Program-made: the position numbers and the translations under genes
NCBI GenBank assembly: GCA_947465645.1
Contig: CANIBQ010000071.1
Coordinates: 1 to 25,421 of the forward strand
Length of the DNA stretch: 25,421 nt
From: Acidobacteriota bacterium
GTDB lineage: Bacteria; Acidobacteriota; Vicinamibacteria; Vicinamibacterales; UBA2999
Reading direction: 5' to 3'
Shown here: positions 15,789 to 25,421 of the stretch, piece after piece
Layout of the letters: every line of letters begins with the position of its first letter
How positions within the stretch are numbered: the stretch's first letter is position 1
Notes under the pieces: model-generated
The model's database searches: none
The model's input: only the letters and a program-made list of their open reading frames with translations
What the model was told of the DNA's origin: nothing

Positions 15789-16957
15789 ATGAGACGAACT
15801 CCGCTCGCAATCGGACTCGCGCTGGCAATCATCACAGTGGCCGGCTGCCGCTCGACCGAACCCCAGGGCACGACCGATCAGCCGCCGCCAATCGAGGTGA
15901 CCACTGTCACGGCCGCGGCCTCCGAACTCCACGACCGTCTCGAGGCGGGCGGCGTCGTCGCGGCCGGCGAGTCTGCGACCATCGCCGCACGCATCCTCGC
16001 GCCGGTGCGGGACGTGCGCGTGCGCGCCGGTGACCGCGTGCGTGCGGGAGACGTGCTCGTCACGCTCGACGCGCGCGACCTTGCCGCGCAGGCGCGCCAG
16101 TCTGGCGCGGCGGCCCAGGCCACGGAGCAGGCGCTGCTGCGGGCGCGAAGCGAGCAGGCGTCGGCCGCCGCGGATCACACGCTCGCGGCCGCGTGGCACG
16201 ACCGCGTCGCCACGCTGCTGGAGCGGAAGTCGGCTACCGTGCAGGAATTCGACGAGGCCACGGCGCGCCTCGCCAGCGCCGCGGCACACGTGGCAGCCGG
16301 CAGCGCCGCCGTCGAACAGGCGACCGCCCAACTGTCGGCAATGCGCGCCGCCTCCGACGCTGCGGCGATCACGGAATCGTTCGCCGTCATTCGCGCACCG
16401 TTTGCCGGGCTGGTCACCGAGCGCTTCATCGATCCCGGCGCGCTGGCGACCCCGGGCGCTCCGCTCCTTCGCCTCGAGACCGACGGCGCCCACCGCGTCG
16501 AGGTGCGCGTGGACGAGGCGCGCGTCAGGTACGTGCGTCCCGGTGACCGGGTGACGGTGGCGTTCGACGGCCGGGACGGTGAGGAGACGGTGGACGGCGT
16601 GGTGGCCGAGGTGGCGCGCGTCGTCGCCGCCGATCAGCGTACGTTTACGGTCAAAGTCTCGCTTGCCGCCGCTGCCACGCAACGCACGGGGACGTTTGCA
16701 CGCGTTCGGTTTCCCGGCGAGCCGCGGCGGGGAATCGTGGTTCCGGCAGCCGCGCTTCGCCGGCAGGGGCAGGTCATCTCGGTGTTTGTCGCCGAGGACG
16801 GCGTCGCGCGCACCCGGCTCGTGCGCGCGGGTGACACCACGGATGCCGGCACCGAGATCGTGGCTGGACTCGACGCCGGCGAGGTGGTCGTGGTCAGCCC
16901 ACCGCCGGGCGTGGTGGACGGACGACGCATCTCCGTGACCCCCGCAGAAGGACGGCG

Positions 16958-16961
<4 letters not shown>
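15789..16961 (+). CDS. RND efflux periplasmic adaptor lipoprotein (HlyD/AcrA type)
   Basis: This 390-residue membrane-fusion protein has a lipoprotein signal peptide with lipobox VAGC, so Cys20 should be lipidated and the protein anchored in the inner membrane. The lipoyl half-motifs ([20 protein letters not shown], then [20 protein letters not shown], and later [20 protein letters not shown]) flank an alpha-helical hairpin at about 95-190. Beta-barrel and membrane-proximal domains follow. The ATG at 15789 is chosen because it begins the signal peptide; the frame upstream of it overlaps the tolC end. Its stop overlaps the pump start (ATGA, 16958-16961), so the adaptor and RND pump are translationally coupled. 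Confidence 0.94.
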
Positions 16962-20110
<3,149 letters not shown>

Positions 20111-20181
20111 CGCGCTCAAGGAATGTTCGCATCCGCTGTTGTTCGTGCCCGCCGCAGCGGGCGCTCGAGAAGGAGACCGCC

Positions 20182-20370
20182 ATGACTGTTGAACGCGCAC
20201 TCCGGCTGATCGCCGGATTCTTCGTCGTGCTCAGCGTGCTGCTGGGCATGTTCGTCCACGTGAACTTCCTGTGGTTCACCGTCTTCGTCGGCGCCAACCT
20301 CTTCCAGTCGGCGTTCACCAACTGGTGCCCGATGATGGCCATTCTGCGGCGCGCTGGCGTGCGGGCGTAA
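20182..20370 (+). CDS. DUF2892 (YgaP-like) small membrane protein
   Basis: This 62-residue protein has two membrane segments (LRLIAGFFVVLSVLLGMFV and FLWFTVFVGANLFQSAFTNW) and the CPM near the C-terminus, a close match to the DUF2892 inner-membrane family. The same domain is the C-terminal anchor of the rhodanese YgaP. The ATG at 20182 has a strong ribosome binding site, AAGGAGA, at about 20170-20176, which decides the start over an in-frame upstream codon. It lies 71 bases after the RND gene in the same direction and is probably part of the same transcript. Its function is unknown; family members often sit beside sulfur-handling genes. Confidence 0.92.
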   Translation: MTVERALRLIAGFFVVLSVLLGMFVHVNFLWFTVFVGANLFQSAFTNWCPMMAILRRAGVRA

Positions 20371-20379
20371 GAAGCTGAG

Positions 20380-20396
20380 CGGTCGCGTCGCGACCG
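20380..20396 (+). other. Hairpin between the DUF2892 and MBL-fold genes
   Basis: CGGTCGC and GCGACCG form a perfect seven-base stem with a three-base loop. There is no following T-run, so intrinsic termination is doubtful. It may attenuate readthrough from the efflux operon or stabilise the upstream mRNA end. Confidence 0.4.
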
Positions 20397-20427
20397 TCGC
20401 GTGAGCTACGCTTGTAGCGCCACGCAA

Positions 20428-21348
20428 ATGAATTCAACGCGCCGACGGTTCCTGGTCAACACCGGTCTGATGATGGCGGCGCAGGCGCTCGCGCCGTTGG
20501 GGGTGCGCGCGCAGCCCGCCGCCGGCATTCGCGAGCTGCGGCGAGGCGTGGGCTTGTTCGTGGGTCCGGGTGGAACCATGGGCTGGCTCGCCACGCGGGA
20601 CGGCGTGCTCGTCGTCGACAGCCAGTTTCAGGTGACGGCGGAGGCCTGCATCGCCTCGCTCCGGCAGCGGACGCCCGCGCCCATCCAGGCGCTCGTCAAC
20701 ACGCATCACCACGGCGATCACACGGCGGGGAACGCGACGTTCAGGCCGGTGGTCGCGCACATCGTGCAGCACGAACGGTGTGCCGCCGCGCATCGAACGC
20801 TGGCCCAGACACAGGGCCCGGCTGCCCAGCGCGGGCTTGCCGATGTGACATTTACGGATCTGTGGAGCATGGCGATCGGCGACGAGCGGGTGTCAGCGGT
20901 GCACCTCGGCGCCGCTCACACCGGCGGCGATGCCATCGTCGTCTTCGAGCGCGCCAACGTCGTCCACCTCGGCGACATCGTCTTCAACCGCATTCCGCCG
21001 TTCATCGATCGTCCGTCGGGCGGATCGGTCGTGAACTGGTTGGCCGTGCTCGAGACGGTGGCGAAAAGGCACGCGGACGCACTCTTCATCTTCGGCCACG
21101 GCAAGGACGATATGTGCACCGGCACCGTGAGGGACGTCACGCATTTTCGGGACTATCTGGCCGCGGCGCTCGACCACGTGCGGAAGGGCATTGCGGCAGG
21201 ACGATCGCAGGGCGAGATTGCGGCAGTGCCGGCGCTCCCCGGTTTTGCGGATCACGCCGACCTGGTCAAGAACTACGCCTCGCCGATTCCTCTGTTCACC
21301 CTGAACCACGTACTGACGATCGCCTACCAGGAACTGACGACGCGTTAG
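20428..21348 (+). CDS. Exported MBL-fold (metallo-beta-lactamase superfamily) hydrolase
   Basis: This 306-residue enzyme starts with an apparent Tat signal (STRRRFLVNTGLMMAAQALA, predicted cleavage after VRA). Zinc ligands of the fold are all present: His93, His95, Asp97 and His98 in NTHHHGDHTAGN, His164 in AAHTGGDA, Asp183 in HLGDIVF and His224 in FGHGKDD. It resembles periplasmic SoxH/B3-like MBL proteins more than glyoxalase II or persulfide dioxygenase, but the substrate is unknown. The ATG at 20428 gives the signal peptide; ribosome binding is weak. It follows the efflux/DUF2892 genes in the same direction. Its last 158 bases, and a separate 31-base piece further upstream (21041-21071), are duplicated beyond the BrnTA module. 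Confidence 0.92.
   Translation: MNSTRRRFLVNTGLMMAAQALAPLGVRAQPAAGIRELRRGVGLFVGPGGTMGWLATRDGVLVVDSQFQVTAEACIASLRQRTPAPIQALVNTHHHGDHTAGNATFRPVVAHIVQHERCAAAHRTLAQTQGPAAQRGLADVTFTDLWSMAIGDERVSAVHLGAAHTGGDAIVVFERANVVHLGDIVFNRIPPFIDRPSGGSVVNWLAVLETVAKRHADALFIFGHGKDDMCTGTVRDVTHFRDYLAAALDHVRKGIAAGRSQGEIAAVPALPGFADHADLVKNYASPIPLFTLNHVLTIAYQELTTR
21191..21348 (+). repeat. Direct repeat, left copy (3' end of the MBL gene)
   Basis: This is the intact left copy, coding for the C-terminus of the MBL-fold protein. It matches 22136-22293 with only three differences in 158 bases (at 21252, 21333 and 21345). Together with 21041-21071, which matches 22105-22135, it accounts for the whole right-hand copy. Confidence 0.9.
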
Positions 21349-21405
21349 CGGCGGATCGGCGCGGCCGAGCCGACGACTGAGGAGATCTAATTAGTCTCTA
21401 GCTAG

Positions 21406-21804
21406 TCACCGTTTCTTGTGTGCGCTCTTGCGGGCACTTCTACCAGCAGCGCTGCGACTCGCCTCTTCCCTGAGAACGCCGCCGTGTACGACAGGCAACC
21501 GCGGCTTGCGTACGAGCACATACCGCACCTTCACGCCGATCATCTGGGATACCGTCCGTTCGAGGTCGGCGTTGATTCGCCCTTGCCACCCGCGGCCCGT
21601 GCTGCGATAAGCGGCAAGGACTGGCACGCTGAGTCTGAGCGTCACCTGTTCCTTCGTTGGCGCCTTCTGCGGTCCGCGTCCACGGCGTGACTCCCCGATG
21701 GCTTGCTGCATCGCCGCAGGCAGATGATTGAGGCCACGCTGTGCGCGGGCGAAAAACTCGGCGGTGAGTTCAGGATTCTCGGGGTCCTGCTTAGGTTTCG
21801 GCAT
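21406..21804 (-). CDS. brnA: BrnA-family antitoxin with an unusual basic C-terminal tail
   Basis: This 132-residue protein contains the ribbon-helix-helix signature of BrnA (VTLRLSVPVLAAYRSTGRGW, then QGRINADLERTV) at about 54-85, preceded by the usual PENPELTAEFFARA segment. BrnA binds and neutralises BrnT and represses the operon. Typical members end shortly after the helix. Here about 47 residues follow (QMIGVKVRYVLVRKPRLPVV, later SAAGRSARKSAHKKR), strongly basic and unrecognised. The ATG lies within the end of brnT (14-base overlap). The tail could be read-through into once non-coding DNA, or it could be an additional nucleic-acid-binding arm. Two 8-base palindromes, CTAATTAG and CTAGCTAG, stand directly downstream at 21387-21405. 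Confidence 0.88.
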   Translation of the reverse strand: MPKPKQDPENPELTAEFFARAQRGLNHLPAAMQQAIGESRRGRGPQKAPTKEQVTLRLSVPVLAAYRSTGRGWQGRINADLERTVSQMIGVKVRYVLVRKPRLPVVHGGVLREEASRSAAGRSARKSAHKKR

Positions 21805-22060
21805 ACAACTTCCGCTCCTTGCGACTCGCGGGCCGCAGACTGATCACGCGCGTCTGCATCCCACGATAGGTCACTATTCCCGTAAACAATCGCCCTTCGA
21901 TCCAGCCGACGAAGGTCCAGCGCGTTTCATCGGGCGTGCTGTGCGCTTCATCCACGGCAGACAGTGCGGTCTCGAAGTCCATCTCCTCGAAGCGGGTGAG
22001 GGCGATCCCATGCTTGCCTTTGTTACGCGCATCCTTCTTCGGATCGACCTCGATCGCCAC
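21791..22060 (-). CDS. brnT: BrnT-family ribonuclease toxin
   Basis: This 89-residue protein has the BrnT layout: VDPKKDARNKGKHGIALTRF at the N-terminus, a DETRWTFVG strand, and the C-terminal RVISLRPASRKERKLYAET with its conserved Arg, Lys and Glu residues. BrnT toxins are RelE-like RNases that stop translation until bound by BrnA. The start is GTG at 22060; no ATG lies nearby and there is no ribosome binding site. The predicted -10 box ends seven bases upstream, so the transcript may be leaderless. The antitoxin gene follows with a 14-base overlap. The pair lies between two copies of the 3' end of the MBL gene. Confidence 0.92.
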   Translation of the reverse strand: MAIEVDPKKDARNKGKHGIALTRFEEMDFETALSAVDEAHSTPDETRWTFVGWIEGRLFTGIVTYRGMQTRVISLRPASRKERKLYAET

Positions 22061-22067
22061 TTTTTAT

Positions 22068-22097
22068 ATTGTAACTACAAAATACTCTTCAGGACAA
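22068..22097 (-). promoter_or_regulatory. Promoter and palindromic operator of the brnTA operon
   Basis: On the minus strand, -35 TTGTCC (22097 to 22092) and -10 TACAAT (22073 to 22068) are separated by 18 bases. The palindrome TTGTA-gt-TACAA (22069-22080) overlaps the -10 box and is a good candidate BrnA operator. The -35 box lies eight bases from the right-hand repeat, so the promoter belongs to the inserted module. Confidence 0.6.
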
Positions 22098-22104
22098 CTT
22101 GGCG

Positions 22105-22293
22105 TGGCCGTGCTCGAGACGGTGGCGAAAAGGCATTGCGGCAGGACGATCGCAGGGCGAGATTGCGGCAGTGCCGGCGCTCCCCGGTTTTGCGGAACAC
22201 GCCGACCTGGTCAAGAACTACGCCTCGCCGATTCCTCTGTTCACCCTGAACCACGTACTGACGATCGCCTACCAGGAGCTGACGACGCGCTAG
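22105..22293 (+). pseudogene. Duplicated, internally deleted 3' fragment of the MBL-fold gene (right direct repeat)
   Basis: Bases 22105-22135 match 21041-21071 without a mismatch, and 22136-22293 match 21191-21348 with three mismatches. The 119 bases between those parts in the intact gene are missing here, and the joint lies in a shared GGCA, as expected for deletion between short repeats. The deletion shifts the frame, so only the last 53 or so codons (GIAAGRSQGEIAAVPALPGF onward, to the TAG) remain readable and no start is present. The fragment is not expected to make protein. Confidence 0.9.
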
Positions 22294-22874
22294 TTGCTCG
22301 GCGATTCCGAGAGGATGATGCGGAAGCGCAGGGTTTCGGCACCGCCGTGCGCCTTGGGTTTGTGAAACCGCTCGACGAGGTAGCCTCCGTTTGCCTCGAT
22401 GACACGCCGGGAAGCGAGATTGTCGGCATCCGTTGTCAGGTCGATGTGGGCCAGCCCTTCTGCCCGTGCGTGCGGAAGCAGCAACCGCAGCGCTCGAGTC
22501 GCGTATCCGCGCCGACGTTTCCACGGCACGACCGAATATCCGGCGTGTCCCAGGCAGTAGGGCGGCAACTCCGTGGTGCCTGGCTGCCAACGAAGGCCGA
22601 TTGAACCGCAGAATTCACCGTCCCACATCCACAGCGAGTAGCCGGGGAGCCTCGGGACAGTCGAGTTATCCGGCAGCGTGATCGGCGGCCCCGTGGCTTC
22701 CCGATCGACCTGCTCGCGAACGAAGGCCTCCGGATCTCTCTCGATTCTCGCAAGGTCCTCGGCCGCCCGCTGCTGCGGTCTCAGGTTGTCCGGTGACCAG
22801 CCCAGTTGCAGGGCATGCACGTACCCAGGCAGGTATTGCGCATCGGGCCACACCAGATCCATCGGATCGTTCAA
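22290..22874 (-). CDS. GNAT-family N-acetyltransferase
   Basis: This 194-residue enzyme carries the acetyl-CoA binding core ([20 protein letters not shown], with the R-R-G-Y-A loop at about 121-125) and the following [20 protein letters not shown] segment, typical of acetyltransferases acting on small molecules or protein N-termini. The substrate is unknown. It is the last gene of a minus-strand operon: its ATG overlaps the cupin stop (ATGA, 22871-22874). Its TAG stop (22290-22292) falls within the end of the duplicated MBL fragment on the other strand, so the present C-terminus depends on that junction. Confidence 0.9.
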   Translation of the reverse strand: MNDPMDLVWPDAQYLPGYVHALQLGWSPDNLRPQQRAAEDLARIERDPEAFVREQVDREATGPPITLPDNSTVPRLPGYSLWMWDGEFCGSIGLRWQPGTTELPPYCLGHAGYSVVPWKRRRGYATRALRLLLPHARAEGLAHIDLTTDADNLASRRVIEANGGYLVERFHKPKAHGGAETLRFRIILSESPSN

Positions 22875-23275
22875 GCGCCGGTGCCGTTGTATTGCTCATC
22901 GCTGACGTGTGCCATCCAGTCCACGGCCTTGCCGTCGAGCCGTTCCTGAATCGCGATGTGCGTCATCGCCGTCGTCGGCCCCGCGCCGTGCCAATGCTTC
23001 TCACCCGGCGCGAACCAGATCACGTCGCCGGGTCGAATGTGCTCGACCGGGCCGCCGTCCCGCTGCGCGAGGCCACCGCCCGCGGTCACGATCAGCGTCT
23101 GGCCCAGGGGATGGGTATGCCATGCGGTGCGCGCGCCAGGCTCGAAGGTCACGCTGTTGCCGACCGCGCGAGCCGGATCCGGCGCCTGGAACAGTGGGTC
23201 GATGCGCACCGTGCCGGTGAAGTACTCCGCGGGTCCTTTGGCGGACGGTTGCGAACCGCTTCTCTTGATGTCCAT
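22871..23275 (-). CDS. Cupin-domain protein
   Basis: This 134-residue single-domain cupin has metal-binding motif 1, [17 protein letters not shown] (His53, His55, Gln59), and motif 2, [18 protein letters not shown] (His94, His96). It resembles small cupins of the mandelonitrile-lyase-like and carboxymuconolactone-decarboxylase-associated groups. The reaction is unknown. Its ATG immediately follows the LLM oxidoreductase stop (TGAATG), and its own stop overlaps the GNAT start, so the three genes are one transcriptional unit. Confidence 0.92.
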   Translation of the reverse strand: MDIKRSGSQPSAKGPAEYFTGTVRIDPLFQAPDPARAVGNSVTFEPGARTAWHTHPLGQTLIVTAGGGLAQRDGGPVEHIRPGDVIWFAPGEKHWHGAGPTTAMTHIAIQERLDGKAVDWMAHVSDEQYNGTGA

Positions 23276-24331
23276 TCAGCGCCTCCTCACTGCTTCACTC
23301 TGCAGCAACTCGAGTACCCGCGGCACGACCCTGGTGCCAAATAACTCGATGCTTCGCATCAGTTTCCCGTGCGGCAGGGTGCCGTTGCTGTATTTCATGT
23401 TGAAGCGCGAAAGGTCCAGCAGTCGCGAGGTGTTCGCGATCTTCGCGGCCACCGTCTCGGGGGCTCCGACGCAGAGCGCGCCGTGCGGCCCGGCCTCACG
23501 CTCGAACTGCGCGCGGGTCGGCGGCGGCCATCCGCGTTCTCCGCCTATGCGGGTCATCATCACCTCGTAGTGAGGCCAGAGATCGTTCCTGGCCTCCTCG
23601 TCGGTATTGGCGACGTAGCCAGGCGAGTGCACGGCAACCGGCTGCCTGGGGTGCCCACACTTCTCCAACGACTGGTAATAGAGGTCGACGTAGGGCCGGA
23701 ACCGTTGCGGGCTGCCGCCGATGATCGCGAGCGTGAGCGGCAGACCGTACCGTGCCGCGCGGACCACCGATTCTGGACTGCCGCCGACGCCCACCCAGGT
23801 GCGAAGCTGACCGTGCTCGATCGTCGGATACACAATCTGGCCTGTGAGCGCTGTTCGCGTGCGTCCGCTCCAGCTCACGGGGCCGCCCTTCAGCAGCTCC
23901 GCGAACAGCGCCAGCCGCTCTTCGAACAACTGGTCGTAGTTCGACAGGTCGTAGCCAAAGAGCGGATACGATTCGGTGAACGAGCCCCTTCCAAGAATCA
24001 CTTCGGCGCGGCCGCCCGAAACGGCGTTCAGCGTGGAGAAACGCTCGAACACCCGCACCGGATCGTCAGTAGAGAGCACCGTCACCGCGGATCCGAGCAG
24101 GATGCGCTCGGTCCTGCCGGCGATGGCGGCAAGCAGCACCTCGGGCGCCGAGATCGAGAAATCCGGTCGATGGTGTTCGCCGACCCCGATCGCATCGACG
24201 CCGACCTGCTCGGCCAGCACCGCCTCGGCGACAACATCACGAAGCGTCTGGGCGTGAGACTTCGGGTTCCCCTGCGGGTCGACGGTGACGTCGCCGAAGG
24301 TGTCGAGGCCGAGCTGGAGCGTGCGCGACAT
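23276..24331 (-). CDS. LLM-class flavin-dependent oxidoreductase
   Basis: This 351-residue luciferase-like monooxygenase is expected to bind FMN in a TIM barrel and to use reduced flavin from a partner or NAD(P)H. Landmarks are QLGLDTFGDVTVDPQGNP, DAIGVGEHHRPDFSISAPEV, LGSAVTVLSTDDPVRVFERF, GGRAEVILGRGSFTESYPLF and TWVGVGGSPESVVRAARYGL. The ATG at 24331 gives the normal start (MSRTLQLGLDTFGDV); the frame extends to 24436 without family similarity. The ribosome binding site is poor. It heads the LLM-cupin-GNAT operon. The substrate is not evident. Confidence 0.93.
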   Translation of the reverse strand: MSRTLQLGLDTFGDVTVDPQGNPKSHAQTLRDVVAEAVLAEQVGVDAIGVGEHHRPDFSISAPEVLLAAIAGRTERILLGSAVTVLSTDDPVRVFERFSTLNAVSGGRAEVILGRGSFTESYPLFGYDLSNYDQLFEERLALFAELLKGGPVSWSGRTRTALTGQIVYPTIEHGQLRTWVGVGGSPESVVRAARYGLPLTLAIIGGSPQRFRPYVDLYYQSLEKCGHPRQPVAVHSPGYVANTDEEARNDLWPHYEVMMTRIGGERGWPPPTRAQFEREAGPHGALCVGAPETVAAKIANTSRLLDLSRFNMKYSNGTLPHGKLMRSIELFGTRVVPRVLELLQSEAVRRR

Positions 24332-24657
24332 CCCAGCAGGATCCCCCGCAACGCGGCCGCTTTGCAAACCCGGGCAGAAGCCTGGCCGTTGCCGGTCAGG
24401 TTCCTCGCTGAGCTGAGCGTCCCGTGATGACGGCACGCGCCGTGCTCTACAAAAGATTCGTGGACATCCTTGCGATCGCCGGCGTGCTCTGTCTGTCGCT
24501 GCTGCTGGCCGTCGCGGCGGCCTCCGCAGGCCTCAAAGCCGCCTTCTATCTGATTGAGCGTGTGCCGCTTGCGGTGCACAATCGGACGGAAAATCCAGAC
24601 TTTACCGCCCCCCGGACCTGACGGGCGGGAATTCCTTGATGCGGTCGGCCCGCCGGC
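24332..24657. other. Intergenic stretch between the amidase and LLM genes
   Basis: The stretch holds the promoter region of the LLM operon, though I see no convincing -35/-10 pair. It also holds a small plus-strand frame at 24427 (listed separately) and a possible weak hairpin, CCGCCC (24605-24610) with GGGCGG (24623-24628), that could lie in the 3' end of the amidase transcript. The hairpin has a long loop and no clear T-run. Confidence 0.4.
24427..24621 (+). CDS. Possible small single-pass membrane protein
   Basis: The frame of about 64 residues encodes one clear hydrophobic helix (FVDILAIAGVLCLSLLLAVA at about 11-30) with a basic stretch before it, so an inner-membrane orientation with a cytoplasmic N-terminus would be expected. 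It runs against the surrounding minus-strand genes, has no visible ribosome binding site (GTG at 24424 or ATG at 24427) and no recognised family. It could be real or chance in GC-rich DNA. Confidence 0.3.
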   Translation: MTARAVLYKRFVDILAIAGVLCLSLLLAVAAASAGLKAAFYLIERVPLAVHNRTENPDFTAPRT

Positions 24658-25421
24658 CTAGGCGACGGCCGGACGCCGCTTGCCCCATCCGGTCGCCTGC
24701 TCGAACGCATGCGCCATCTGCAGCACGGCGAAGTCTTCCTTGTTGCGGCCGACGATCTGAATCCCAACCGGCAGTCCCTCAGGCGTGAAGCCCGCGGGCA
24801 CCGAGGCCGCTGGATTTCCCGTGGCCGAGATGTACCAGCAGGACTTCATCCAGTCGATGTAGCTGTCGAACCTGACGCCGGCAATCTCGGTTGGATACGG
24901 CGTGTTGACGTCGAAGGGCGGTACCTGCGTGGTGGGCAGGATGAAGTACTCGTATTTTTCGAGGAACGCCTGAAAGCGCCGCCAGAGCTGGCCGTGGGCG
25001 GTCTCCGCACGGGCGACGTCCGGGCCGGTCAGCCGCAGTCCTTCTTCGATTTCTGCTTTGAGCACGTCCTTGAACGCGTCCGGATACTGCAGCAGGCGCG
25101 CGCCGTACGTATTCGCCGTATTCCACGCGCGCAGGATGCGGAAGGCAACCTCGGCCGGAGCGAAGTCGGGCTCCGCCTGCTCGACGATGCATCCGAGAGA
25201 TTCGAAGGTCTTCCGATGGCCGTCAACCACGGCGCGTACGCGCGAATCGAACGGTGCGCCGCCCAGATCCTTGAACCAGGCGACGCGCACGCCTTTGAAG
25301 CTGCGCTCGAGCGGACGCGCGAAGAGCGATCCCGGTTCGTCGATCGAGAGCGGCGCCCGGGCATCGGGCCCCGCGATCGCGCTCAGCGCGAAGGCGAGGT
25401 CAGCCGTCGAACGCCCCAGGC
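24658..25421 (-). CDS. Amidase (amidase signature family), C-terminal part; 5' end outside the window
   Basis: The frame stays open to the window edge, reading STADLAFALSAIAGPDARAP and FARPLERSFKGVRVAWFKDL upstream of the first internal methionine, so the gene is cut by the window rather than starting at 25290. About 254 residues are visible. The C-terminal landmarks are FILPTTQVPPFDVN, SATGNPAASVPAGFTPEGLP and VGIQIVGRNKEDFAVLQMAH, typical of amidase signature enzymes that hydrolyse amides. The Ser-cisSer-Lys catalytic residues lie in the missing N-terminal part. The substrate cannot be deduced. Confidence 0.93.
   Translation of the reverse strand, partial: LGRSTADLAFALSAIAGPDARAPLSIDEPGSLFARPLERSFKGVRVAWFKDLGGAPFDSRVRAVVDGHRKTFESLGCIVEQAEPDFAPAEVAFRILRAWNTANTYGARLLQYPDAFKDVLKAEIEEGLRLTGPDVARAETAHGQLWRRFQAFLEKYEYFILPTTQVPPFDVNTPYPTEIAGVRFDSYIDWMKSCWYISATGNPAASVPAGFTPEGLPVGIQIVGRNKEDFAVLQMAHAFEQATGWGKRRPAVA

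Overview
The window is GC-rich and dense with genes on both strands. Nothing identifies the organism directly. The GC-rich codon choice, the large FtsX-type ABC exporter, the ECF sigma factor with a cysteine-bearing tail and the many small toxin-antitoxin modules suggest a free-living, metal-exposed Gram-negative bacterium. Acidobacteriota (Vicinamibacteria-like) or a neighbouring phylum is my best guess, and it is an inference only. TolC, an RND pump and a lipoprotein adaptor show that the cell has an outer membrane.

Layout. (1) 1-1150: a tRNA-Cys with encoded CCA, about 560 bases with no supported gene, then a small cysteine-containing protein with an internal 24-residue repeat. (2) 1149-6287: a Phd/PIN toxin-antitoxin pair, a PPK2 polyphosphate kinase, a divergent arsenic pair (ACR3 pump and thioredoxin-type ArsC), a mazEF-like pair with a frameshifted toxin, the remains of a site-2 protease gene, and a D-lactate dehydrogenase. 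(3) 6461-13245: a Ca2+-type P-type ATPase that converges on a three-gene ABC exporter operon (ATPase, FtsX permease, HlyD adaptor). (4) 13324-20370: an intergenic region with dyad elements, an ECF sigma factor, then a tripartite efflux operon (TolC, lipoprotein adaptor, RND pump) and a DUF2892 membrane protein. (5) 20428-22293: a metallo-beta-lactamase-fold hydrolase followed by a BrnT/BrnA module, which lies between two copies of the hydrolase gene's 3' end. (6) 22290-25421: GNAT acetyltransferase, cupin and LLM flavin oxidoreductase in one tightly packed minus-strand operon, a small possible membrane ORF, and the C-terminal part of an amidase cut by the window end.

How the parts fit. Most identifiable genes concern export and stress: arsenic reduction and efflux, cation pumping, two multi-component exporters on either side of an ECF sigma factor, and polyphosphate metabolism. 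Three toxin-antitoxin modules are interspersed. Two of them sit beside gene fragments (a decayed site-2 protease and a duplicated, partly deleted hydrolase 3' end), which marks them as sites of past rearrangement. The clearest unusual structures are the BrnTA module bracketed by about 98% identical direct repeats, the mazF pseudogene whose reading frame can be restored by inference, and the sigma factor with a cysteine-bearing C-terminal tail but no neighbouring anti-sigma gene.
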